A stretch of DNA of 9,011 nucleotides from Thermoplasmata archaeon (GTDB lineage Archaea; Thermoplasmatota; Thermoplasmata; Thermoplasmatales; Aciduliprofundaceae), in contig JAGGTO010000009.1 of NCBI GenBank assembly GCA_021163705.1, forward strand, positions 1 to 9,011. Reading direction: 5' to 3'. The first letter of the stretch is position 1, and every line of letters begins with the position of its first letter. A model generated the notes under the pieces. The model was not told the origin of the DNA and searched no databases. It worked only from the letters and a program-made list of their open reading frames with translations. The position numbers were made by a program, and so were the translations under genes. Positions 1 through 5,371 of this stretch are shown in pieces.

Positions 1-1233
1 CTGGTTATCCGTAGGGTCTGTTCTAACAAATCTCTTCTCAGGCACGAAATCTGCCATAAATTCATCGTTGGCAATCATTCTGAATGCATCCAGATTGCCA
101 AAATAGAACTGGTTTCTCATGCTACCATGTCTTATGGCATTGCCGAAGGATGCGTCTACAGGCAGCCATTTTCCATCTATATAGACCTGAGCCCAGTCAT
201 GCGGCGATGCGTGTTTAGGAGTTATAAACCATCCACTCTGCCACTTGGCAGGTATTCCCAATATTCTGCATAGAGTTATGAAAAGGAGAGCCATGAATCC
301 ACAATCTCCACGAAGGGAAGATGCTACAAACTCGCTTATATTATGATATGTGGAATATGCCCGCACGAATGTGTAATTCACATGGGTGGTGATCCATTTG
401 TAGATACGATATGCCTTCTCATAATCGTTATCTGCATCTCCTGCGATTTGAGCCGCGAGAGTTTTGAGATATGGCGTAAATATTATGTGAGGAGGTTTTT
501 CGTGTAGGTATTTCTCATCCCTGCTACCTTCAACGCCTCCTCTCACTTCCTCGATCTCGTAAACGAATTCCAGGTGATAATCTCTCCTTGAAGATTCAAA
601 ATAAACGGTTCTTTGGCCAAGATCCTCATCGCTTACATAATAATTCGCTGGCTCGGCAGCCAATATCTTTACATTCGAACTCTGAAAACTCTCTCGAGGA
701 AGTGGAAGCCATACCCGGTATTTTTCTCCCTCGGGTATCTTCTTCTTTATGTGAAGTTTTATACCTGCCTGAACTCTGTACTTTTTTGTCTCACCCTCAT
801 TGATCCTCTTTATGGATTCCTCTATGAGATTTTTAAGGTACTCCCCCAGCCTATCTTTTCGCGTTCTTCTTTTCTTGAGTTTTGGTTCCAGGAAAATTAT
901 GTTGGCGAGAAATTGCACGAAGAATCTCTCTTTGCCATCTATAAGCATCCTATCCACAATGCCAAGATCGATCCACTTATCCAATTCTTCCTCTCTGAAA
1001 TTTTTAAGTTCTTTATGGAGAATCTGAAGAGCTTTCTCTCTGGAATAGGGGAAATCCATTCTGAGTCTTCTCATTCTTTCAAGTTCGTATTCAAGACGAT
1101 GTTTTAAAGGCTCGGGGATATCCCTTGAAATATATCTTTTTATTATGTTTCGGGCAATTTTAAAGTTTCCACGGTCAATTTCCTCTTTAATCCCATAGGG
1201 AAGAGGAACGGAGAGAAAGGAGAGATCGTTCAT
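1..1233 (-). CDS. Transglutaminase-like protein (C-terminus beyond window)
   Basis: The minus strand reads open for 411 codons from an ATG at 1233 to the window edge with no stop, so the 3' end is missing. The transglutaminase/cysteine-protease core lies at about residues 270-370. Its triad is visible as Cys311 in RGDCGFMALLF, His345 in PHDWAQVYIDG and Asp360 in WLPVDASFGN, with the usual spacing. There is no signal peptide or membrane segment, so the protein is probably cytoplasmic. Residues 1 to about 150 are charged and probably helical (LPYGIKEEIDRG, LERMRRLRMDFPYS, DKWIDLGIVDRMLIDG). Residues 160-240 look beta-rich (VWLPLPRES), like the domain preceding many such cores. Known members include peptidases, amidases and true cross-linkers, so the substrate cannot be stated. 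The gene is divergent from the DUF89 gene and probably has its own promoter. The fold call is firm; the activity is not. Confidence 0.88.
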   Translation of the reverse strand, partial: MNDLSFLSVPLPYGIKEEIDRGNFKIARNIIKRYISRDIPEPLKHRLEYELERMRRLRMDFPYSREKALQILHKELKNFREEELDKWIDLGIVDRMLIDGKERFFVQFLANIIFLEPKLKKRRTRKDRLGEYLKNLIEESIKRINEGETKKYRVQAGIKLHIKKKIPEGEKYRVWLPLPRESFQSSNVKILAAEPANYYVSDEDLGQRTVYFESSRRDYHLEFVYEIEEVRGGVEGSRDEKYLHEKPPHIIFTPYLKTLAAQIAGDADNDYEKAYRIYKWITTHVNYTFVRAYSTYHNISEFVASSLRGDCGFMALLFITLCRILGIPAKWQSGWFITPKHASPHDWAQVYIDGKWLPVDASFGNAIRHGSMRNQFYFGNLDAFRMIANDEFMADFVPEKRFVRTDPTDNQ

Positions 1234-1252
1234 ATTATATGCATGGAGCTGC

Positions 1253-1266
1253 AATTTAAAATTTTT
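1253..1266 (-). promoter_or_regulatory. TATA-like box for the transglutaminase-like gene
   Basis: An AT-only run (minus strand AAAATTTTAAATT-like) is centred about 25 bases upstream of the ATG at 1233. That is the archaeal TATA-to-start distance, so transcription would begin at or next to the start codon and give a leaderless message. No Shine-Dalgarno sequence lies before the ATG, which fits. This is inferred from position and composition only. Confidence 0.4.
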
Positions 1267-1270
1267 TGCC

Positions 1271-1283
1271 TAAAAATATTATA
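1271..1283 (+). promoter_or_regulatory. TATA-like box for the DUF89 gene
   Basis: The sequence TAAAAATATTATA ends about 20 bases before the ATG at 1304 and is centred about 26 bases upstream, placing the predicted transcription start at or just before the start codon. No ribosome binding site is seen between box and ATG, so a leaderless transcript is likely. It shares the 70-base divergent region with the box for the opposite gene but does not overlap it. Confidence 0.45.
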
Positions 1284-1303
1284 CATCTTTCCAATAAGGG
1301 ATT

Positions 1304-2158
1304 ATGAAACCGCAACCGGAATGTGCAGCCTGCGTTCTCAGAAGAGCAGTATTTGAAGCGAATCTTGTAGATCCAAGTAAAGCCATGGAGGTGGTAAAGG
1401 GTGTTTTATCCATTCTCTGTGAAAAATTTGACGAGAATAAACCATCCATAAAGGTATGGACAGAGGTTCATAAGAAGGTATATGAGATTCTGGGTACAGA
1501 TGATCCCTATAGAGAGCTAAAGAGAAGGAGCAACGATATCGCATTAGAGATGTTTCCTCTCGCTTTGGAGTATTACGAAAAAAGCGAGGATAAACTGAGA
1601 GCTGCAGAGCTTTTAGCAATAGCGGGAAATGTTCTGGATTTTGGAGTGAGCATCCATTCTCCTGAAGAATTTCGTGTGAAGTTTAAAAAAATCTTGGATG
1701 AAGGATTATACCACGATGATACTGATCTGCTTAGAAAATATCTTAAGGGACATGTTGTATATCTCACAGATAACTGTGGTGAAATAGTTTTCGATAAAAT
1801 TCTAATCAGAGAGATAAAGAAATATGTGGATAAGATCACACTCTTAGTGAGAGGAAAACCAATACTTTCCGATGCCACAAGGGAGGATGCCGTATATGTG
1901 GGCATAGACAAAGAGGTGGATGAGCTCCGTGATACAGGAATCTTTGCTGTGGGAATAGACATGGATCTCATCTCCCAAGAGCTAAAGGAGCTTCTCTATT
2001 CCGCTGATTTAATCATAGCTAAGGGAATGGGAAACTATGAATCTCTGAGTGAGACTGATTTAAGGCCAATAGCCTATCTTCTTAGAACAAAGTGTGAGCC
2101 TGTGGCAAGAGATATTGGTGTACCCAAGGATGTGAATATAGTCAAGCTTTATCTTTAA
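1304..2158 (+). CDS. DUF89 (ARMT1-like) metal-dependent phosphatase
   Basis: A 284-residue stand-alone DUF89 protein of the archaeal type (COG1578; relatives of AF1104 and PH1575). Family members are metal-dependent phosphatases, proposed to clear damaged or excess phosphometabolites. Likely metal ligands are Asp156 and Asn157 in LTDNCGEIVFD and Asp190 in GKPILSDATREDA. The third signature is KGMGNYESL at 240-248, in the region expected to contact phosphate. An N-terminal CxxC (Cys7, Cys10) heads a helical cap domain at about 1-130; the Rossmann-like catalytic part follows. The start is the first ATG, with a TATA-like box 26 bases upstream. The 3' end overlaps the convergent methyltransferase gene by 17 bases. 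The substrate is unknown; sugar phosphates are only a guess from the family. Confidence 0.9.
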   Translation: MKPQPECAACVLRRAVFEANLVDPSKAMEVVKGVLSILCEKFDENKPSIKVWTEVHKKVYEILGTDDPYRELKRRSNDIALEMFPLALEYYEKSEDKLRAAELLAIAGNVLDFGVSIHSPEEFRVKFKKILDEGLYHDDTDLLRKYLKGHVVYLTDNCGEIVFDKILIREIKKYVDKITLLVRGKPILSDATREDAVYVGIDKEVDELRDTGIFAVGIDMDLISQELKELLYSADLIIAKGMGNYESLSETDLRPIAYLLRTKCEPVARDIGVPKDVNIVKLYL

Positions 2159-2675
2159 TTTTCAATCTGTAAAGATAAATTTCGTGGAAGGAGAATTTTT
2201 TAGTCGCGAGAAGCTCAAATTGATAAGGCAAATTTTTTATCCTCTCTATCCTATTGAAGGATGATAATATTATATAAATTTCACCATCTTCTTTGAGATA
2301 TTCTTTTGCCTGGGTGAGAAATCTGAGAATTATTTCATCACCGTATTCTCCTCCACCAGCCCACTGGAGATCCTCAAGTTCCACGGCATTACCTGGAAGA
2401 TATGGAGGATTAAAGATTATAGTATCAAACTTTCCATTAACATTTTCGAAGAGATTTGATACGAAAGCCTCTATTTTAAGATTCTCCTCTTCTGCAATTT
2501 TTTTAAGCTCCATAACAGCCTTTGGGTCTATATCCACTGCAGTAACCTGCGAGCCTCTTTTGGCACATTCTATGGCTATCACCCCGTTGCCCGTTCCCAT
2601 GTCGAGTACTTTTTTCCCACATTTTAAATGATCTAGGATAAGAAGTGTGTCCTCAGAAACAGGATAGGGAGACAT
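2142..2675 (-). CDS. HemK2/MTQ2-like SAM-dependent methyltransferase
   Basis: A class I methyltransferase of 177 residues from the ATG at 2675. It begins MSPYPVSEDTLLILDHL, matching the YPPSEDT-type start of the HemK2/MTQ2/N6AMT1 family. The SAM-binding loop is VLDMGTGNGVIAIE (23-36), the acidic residue after strand 2 is in AVDIDP (46-51), and the catalytic NPPY is at 89-92. In archaea and eukaryotes this branch methylates the glutamine of the GGQ loop in release factor 1, usually with a Trm112 partner. That role is inferred here; no Trm112 gene is in the window. An upstream in-frame ATG at 2750 would add 25 residues unlike the family and run into the MBL gene, so I rejected it. A TATA-like box at 2697-2709 supports the shorter start. 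Confidence 0.85.
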   Translation of the reverse strand: MSPYPVSEDTLLILDHLKCGKKVLDMGTGNGVIAIECAKRGSQVTAVDIDPKAVMELKKIAEEENLKIEAFVSNLFENVNGKFDTIIFNPPYLPGNAVELEDLQWAGGGEYGDEIILRFLTQAKEYLKEDGEIYIILSSFNRIERIKNLPYQFELLATKKFSFHEIYLYRLKIKDKA

Positions 2676-2678
2676 CAA

Positions 2679-2690
2679 AAAAAATATATT
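2679..2690 (+). promoter_or_regulatory. TATA-like box for the MBL hydrolase gene
   Basis: AAAAAATATATT is centred about 26 bases before position 2710. A start there would give a leader of about 17 bases that contains the Shine-Dalgarno sequence at 2715-2722. The box lies between the start codon of the opposite methyltransferase gene and that gene's own TATA-like box. Inferred from position and composition. Confidence 0.4.
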
Positions 2691-2696
2691 GAAAGA

Positions 2697-2709
2697 GATA
2701 TTATAATTT
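2697..2709 (-). promoter_or_regulatory. TATA-like box for the methyltransferase gene
   Basis: The minus strand reads AAATTATAATATC here, centred about 27 bases upstream of the ATG at 2675, so the message would be leaderless or nearly so. The box overlaps the predicted core promoter of the divergent MBL gene. Confidence 0.4.
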
Positions 2710-2714
2710 TTGGT

Positions 2715-2722
2715 GGAGGTGA
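2715..2722 (+). promoter_or_regulatory. Shine-Dalgarno site of the MBL hydrolase gene
   Basis: GGAGGTGA lies four bases before the ATG at 2727 and matches the archaeal 16S anti-Shine-Dalgarno almost perfectly. It fixes that start and shows this transcript has a leader, unlike several neighbours that look leaderless. Confidence 0.75.
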
Positions 2723-2726
2723 GTCT

Positions 2727-3362
2727 ATGGAGATAAGATGGTATGGGCATGCCTGCTTTGAGATTAGAAGCGGAATAAGTTTAGTTATAGACCCTCACGA
2801 TGGTAGATCTATAGGCATAAAGCCCCCTCGAGCAAAAGCTGATTTGGTTCTTGTAACTCATCATCATTTCGACCACAATGCAACAAGAGTGATAAAGGGA
2901 AATTTTGAGGTAATAGATTTACCAGGGGAGTACGAGTATGAGGGAATAAAAATAAAGGGGATCATGGCCTATCATGACAAGGAAATGGGGGCTAAAAGAG
3001 GCAAGGTCACTATGTTCCGAATAGAAAGTGAGGGTATTAAACTACTGCATGTGGGTGACCTTGGCCATGTTATATCATCAGAGATGGCCAAGGAGATAGG
3101 TCCCGTGGATATTCTTTTCATTCCTGTTGGTGGTGTTTATACTGTGGATGCAAGAGAGGCTTATGAAAATACGAAGATTCTGAATCCAAAGATCGTGGTA
3201 CCAATGCATTACAAGTTCAATGGATTAACTTTAGGTCTAGCGCCTGTGGATGATTTTCTGAGATTTTTCCCGGAAGGCCAGGTAACCTATGTGGGCAATT
3301 CAATAGAGTTTTCAAGGGAAGATCTGCCTAAAAACACACAGGTATGGGTATTTACTCTATAA
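2727..3362 (+). CDS. UPF0173/UlaG-like metallo-beta-lactamase-fold hydrolase
   Basis: A 211-residue complete MBL-fold protein. It opens with MEIRWYGHACFEI, typical of the UlaG-like/UPF0173 branch. Metal ligands are His45, His47, Asp49 and His50 in THHHFDHN, then probably His83 (MAYHDKEMG), Asp111 in HVGDLGH and His161 in VPMHYKF. This is a full binuclear (probably zinc) site, so the enzyme should be active. The length and the ending TQVWVFTL match small stand-alone members without RNA-binding domains. Relatives include the L-ascorbate-6-phosphate lactonase UlaG, but most are uncharacterised, so the substrate is open. The gene starts behind a strong Shine-Dalgarno sequence and its last 11 bases overlap the convergent eif6 gene. 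Confidence 0.9.
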   Translation: MEIRWYGHACFEIRSGISLVIDPHDGRSIGIKPPRAKADLVLVTHHHFDHNATRVIKGNFEVIDLPGEYEYEGIKIKGIMAYHDKEMGAKRGKVTMFRIESEGIKLLHVGDLGHVISSEMAKEIGPVDILFIPVGGVYTVDAREAYENTKILNPKIVVPMHYKFNGLTLGLAPVDDFLRFFPEGQVTYVGNSIEFSREDLPKNTQVWVFTL

Positions 3363-4008
3363 TATCCAGGGCGTTCTCTATTCTATCAATTTCGACATTA
3401 CTGCTTCTATCTCCCACTACAGCACCAAAATCGTTGGCCACGAGGCTTGCACCCAGATATAGGCTTCCATAGTTGGCGGTAGTTATATACACAGGTACTC
3501 CAAATAGATCCTTGAGAAACTCTATCTCGTGATCATCCACATTTGGATGCACTATCATTCCTTTATTTGTGACGACTGCTGCAGAGCCAACAGTCTTTAT
3601 TCCTCCGATTGTCCCCTTTACCACCTCAACATCTAGAACCTCTTCGATGAGTTTCACAGTCTCTCTATCAAAATCTACATGCACCATGGCCGCCTTATCA
3701 TTTGCCAGAATATCATTGCCCACGGCGTTTATCTTGTCCTCTATGAAGAGTACATTCATTCGTGGAAATAGAAACTCGACATCTTCCTCGTCTGCAAAAT
3801 TGGTTATTATTGCACCTTTAGAATTCATAACCATAAGACTCCCTATGAGTGGGGAACCTCCAAGCGTGGTTTTGAAAACCTCCACCTTAAGGGTGTCTGC
3901 AAATACCTTCTCACCCTCAAAAGATTGCGGAAGAACTACTAAATCATTATTGCAGGATGCGTAAACTCCCACGAAAGGGCTTCCATGTATGCTTGCCTTC
4001 CTTATCAT
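3352..4008 (-). CDS. eif6: Translation initiation factor aIF6
   Basis: A 218-residue protein, the usual aIF6/eIF6 core length. This factor binds the large ribosomal subunit (near L14, L24e and the sarcin-ricin loop) and stops premature joining of the small subunit. It has the five-fold pentein pattern of repeated 40-45 residue blocks, with recurring phrases such as GSPLIGSLMVMNSKGAIIT, GTIGGIKTVGSAAVVTNKG and YLGASLVANDFGAVVG. It starts MIRKASIHGSPFVGVYA and ends in an acidic helix (IDRIENALDIIE). It is the last gene of the operon: its ATG shares one base with the L31e stop (TAATG) and I see no separate Shine-Dalgarno sequence, suggesting translational coupling. It overlaps the convergent MBL gene by 11 bases. 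In many archaea a LX/L18a gene follows eif6; here it does not. Confidence 0.97.
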   Translation of the reverse strand: MIRKASIHGSPFVGVYASCNNDLVVLPQSFEGEKVFADTLKVEVFKTTLGGSPLIGSLMVMNSKGAIITNFADEEDVEFLFPRMNVLFIEDKINAVGNDILANDKAAMVHVDFDRETVKLIEEVLDVEVVKGTIGGIKTVGSAAVVTNKGMIVHPNVDDHEIEFLKDLFGVPVYITTANYGSLYLGASLVANDFGAVVGDRSSNVEIDRIENALDIIE

Positions 4009-4271
4009 TATTCTGGCATCAGGACTTCTGCAGTATTTTCTTCTTCAAACTTTATGGCCTTCACAGTTATCTTTGAAGGTGGCTTTTCTATGCCTCTTTT
4101 CCATATTTCTTCGTTGACCCTGTTATCTATCCAGACATTTTCCATAGGAACCTTCATATGCCTTGCAACAAACAATCTTATCAGCTTTATCGCATAATTT
4201 GCTCTCCTCTTCCTCGATACGAATTTCACCTTTCTAAGAGGAATGTTGTATATCATCTCTTTCTCAGCCAT
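4008..4271 (-). CDS. rpl31e: 50S ribosomal protein L31e
   Basis: An 87-residue L31e, a small protein placed near the peptide exit tunnel of archaeal and eukaryotic large subunits. It starts MAEKEMIYNIPLRKVKF. Family features are RKRRANYAIKLIRLFVARHMK and VWIDNRVNEEIWKRG, then an acidic C-terminus. I place the start at the ATG at 4271, because GAGGTGA at 4277-4283 sits five bases before it. The in-frame GTG at 4280 would add three residues and lie inside that Shine-Dalgarno sequence. The gap from the L39e stop is 10 bases, and the stop overlaps the eif6 start by one base. Confidence 0.96.
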   Translation of the reverse strand: MAEKEMIYNIPLRKVKFVSRKRRANYAIKLIRLFVARHMKVPMENVWIDNRVNEEIWKRGIEKPPSKITVKAIKFEEENTAEVLMPE

Positions 4272-4276
4272 CCTGC

Positions 4277-4283
4277 TCACCTC
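4277..4283 (-). promoter_or_regulatory. Shine-Dalgarno site of rpl31e
   Basis: GAGGTGA on the minus strand, overlapping the last two bases of the L39e stop codon and lying five bases before the ATG at 4271. It decides the L31e start in favour of that ATG and against the GTG at 4280. Confidence 0.75.
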
Positions 4284-4437
4284 ACACCTTCAATTTCGTT
4301 CTTCTCCAGTTTCTTCGATGAGGATGCCTGGTAAATCTTCGAGCTGTACGCATCATCACCCATGCAGGAACTCTTCTGTTCATCTTCATTCTCCTTATCA
4401 ATCGCAGTTTCCTTGCCACATGCTTATTTCTTGCCAT
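4282..4437 (-). CDS. rpl39e: 50S ribosomal protein L39e
   Basis: A 51-codon gene that falls below common ORF length cut-offs. It begins [18 protein letters not shown], continues [16 protein letters not shown], and ends [11 protein letters not shown] before a TGA. This matches L39e over its whole length (usual size 50-51). The protein is almost entirely basic and lines the wall of the peptide exit tunnel. The start is the ATG at 4437, giving the conserved MARNK. GTGAGGAG at 4444-4451 lies six bases upstream. Another ATG at 4443 overlaps the PDCD5 stop (ATGA) and would add Met-Lys; it is less likely because it is too close to that site. The gene sits between pdcd5 and rpl31e, a common archaeal order. 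Confidence 0.97.
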   Translation of the reverse strand: MARNKHVARKLRLIRRMKMNRRVPAWVMMRTARRFTRHPHRRNWRRTKLKV

Positions 4438-4439
4438 TT

Positions 4440-4781
4440 TCATCTCCTCACAATTCTTATCTCTCTCCTTTGAGATGTTAATCTCCTTAATATTTCCTTC
4501 AATTCATCATCACTTATCTTCCTTATCAATCTTCCGCTTTGGGCCAATATTATGAGCTGGTTTTCAACAGCCTGAGCTACCTCAGGCCTTACAAGCTTTA
4601 ATCTGGCTAAACGCTCCCTAGCCTCCGGCTCCAGAATCTGCCTAAGTAGAGCCTGGCGAGCTGCCTCCTCTTCCTCTTTTCTTATCTTCTCCTCCTCACT
4701 CTGTTGCACTAATGCCTGCTGCCTCATTAACTCCATCAATTTTCTTCGTTTTATTTCCTCCAGCTCTTTATCCTCCTCCAT
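4440..4781 (-). CDS. PDCD5/TFAR19-family DNA-binding protein
   Basis: A 113-residue archaeal homologue of human PDCD5 (TFAR19; MTH1615 type). It starts [21 protein letters not shown] and has a charged N-terminal helix rich in Glu, Lys and Gln to about residue 45. A compact three-helix core follows ([44 protein letters not shown]), then a basic tail (REIRIVRR). Archaeal members bind DNA without clear sequence preference. The place between S19e and L39e is conserved in many archaea and suggests a link to translation, though the role is not established. The start lies six bases after the rps19e stop, and a GAGGTGA-like sequence overlaps that stop. Confidence 0.95.
   Translation of the reverse strand: MEEDKELEEIKRRKLMELMRQQALVQQSEEEKIRKEEEEAARQALLRQILEPEARERLARLKLVRPEVAQAVENQLIILAQSGRLIRKISDDELKEILRRLTSQRREIRIVRR
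4444..4451 (-). promoter_or_regulatory. Shine-Dalgarno site of rpl39e
   Basis: GTGAGGAG on the minus strand lies inside the last codons of pdcd5, six bases before the ATG at 4437. It favours that ATG over the one at 4443. Confidence 0.6.
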
Positions 4782-4787
4782 TTCACC

Positions 4788-5243
4788 TCACTTCACATAC
4801 TTCTCCATTTCAGGCTTCTCTTTAAGGAGTTCATTCATTACTTCCTTTGCTGTATTATCCAGAAATGATTGCCCCTGTGGAGTTATAACTCTTCCCTTTT
4901 TATCTTTTTTCACAAACCCAAGCTCTTCAAGCTGCTGAAGACATTTTCTCACGATGCTTCTGCTCCCCTTTCTGGCCTTGTACCTTTTAGAGCCACGATC
5001 CTCTTTTCCGCCATAGTCTGCAGCTAGCCTGGAAGTTCCTATGGGTCCCTTTATGTATATTTTTCTCAGCACAGAAGCCAGGCGAACATACCACCAGTCA
5101 TCCTGTTCAGGTCCTCGCTCTTTGTGCACTCCTGTAGTGACCCATCTGCTCCACTCAGGAGGCTTAATTTTATCATTACCCTTTAGCTTCTCAGCCACAG
5201 CTCGAATTAGCCTATCGGGCGGCACATCATACACCGTAACCAT
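4788..5243 (-). CDS. rps19e: 30S ribosomal protein S19e
   Basis: A 151-residue S19e, a small-subunit protein of archaea and eukaryotes. It starts MVTVYDVPPDRLIRAVAEKL. Hallmarks are PPEWSRWVTTGVHKERGP, DDWWYVRLASVLRKIYI, GPIGTSRLAADYGG and a C-terminal winged-helix-like part (IVRKCLQQLEELGFVKKD, GRVITPQGQSFLD). I chose the ATG at 5243 because family proteins begin close to VTVYDV. An in-frame TTG at 5255 would add MAII and fall at the expected transcription start. It is the first gene of the minus-strand operon, with a TATA-like box at 5272-5281 and short leader. The four genes behind it follow with gaps of at most 10 bases, so all five are probably one transcript. Confidence 0.97.
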   Translation of the reverse strand: MVTVYDVPPDRLIRAVAEKLKGNDKIKPPEWSRWVTTGVHKERGPEQDDWWYVRLASVLRKIYIKGPIGTSRLAADYGGKEDRGSKRYKARKGSRSIVRKCLQQLEELGFVKKDKKGRVITPQGQSFLDNTAKEVMNELLKEKPEMEKYVK

Positions 5244-5271
5244 GATAATCGCCAAACCGCCCTATACATTA

Positions 5272-5281
5272 CCTATATAAG
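5272..5281 (-). promoter_or_regulatory. TATA-like box of the ribosomal-protein operon
   Basis: CTTATATAGG on the minus strand is centred about 33 bases upstream of the rps19e ATG. Transcription would begin near 5252, giving a leader of about 9 bases. The core TATATA is self-complementary, so TBP could in principle also direct plus-strand transcription from about 5302 towards the threonine dehydrogenase gene. Confidence 0.5.
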
Positions 5282-5330
5282 AGTATTTCGTTTGTGCGGA
5301 ATAAAATGGGGGAGAGTGGAGACAATAAAG

Positions 5331-5343
5331 TAAAAATAAGTTA
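5331..5343 (+). promoter_or_regulatory. Possible TATA-like box for threonine dehydrogenase
   Basis: TAAAAATAAGTTA lies in the 128-base divergent region about 35 bases before the TTG start. A start about 25 bases downstream would nearly touch the Shine-Dalgarno sequence at 5360-5366, so the fit is poor. Earlier AT-rich points (about 5300-5307, or the shared TATATA at 5274-5279) are alternatives giving longer leaders. Confidence 0.25.
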
Positions 5344-5359
5344 TTACTATTTCCTCCTT

Positions 5360-5366
5360 GAGGTGA
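5360..5366 (+). promoter_or_regulatory. Shine-Dalgarno site fixing a TTG start
   Basis: GAGGTGA ends five bases before the TTG at 5372. It supports TTG as the initiation codon of the threonine dehydrogenase. The in-frame GTG at 5363 lies inside this site, and the distal GTG at 5294 has no comparable sequence before it. Confidence 0.65.
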
Positions 5367-5371
5367 GGATA

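Noticed and set aside
613..1107. A 164-codon plus-strand open frame and two overlapping plus-strand frames nearby
   Set aside because: They lie antisense to the transglutaminase-like gene, whose 411-codon frame carries the full catalytic triad. Their translations are low-complexity and match nothing I know.
1573..1971. Minus-strand 132-codon frame inside the DUF89 gene
   Set aside because: It is a serine-rich antisense shadow of a well-supported gene.
2676..2750. Longer N-terminus for the methyltransferase starting at 2750
   Set aside because: The extra 25 residues do not resemble the family, run into the MBL gene, and lie upstream of the predicted promoter of the gene.
5244..5371. Small RNA or riboswitch in the rps19e/threonine dehydrogenase gap
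   Set aside because: I could see no stable stem pattern or known motif; the region is explained by two promoters and one Shine-Dalgarno sequence.
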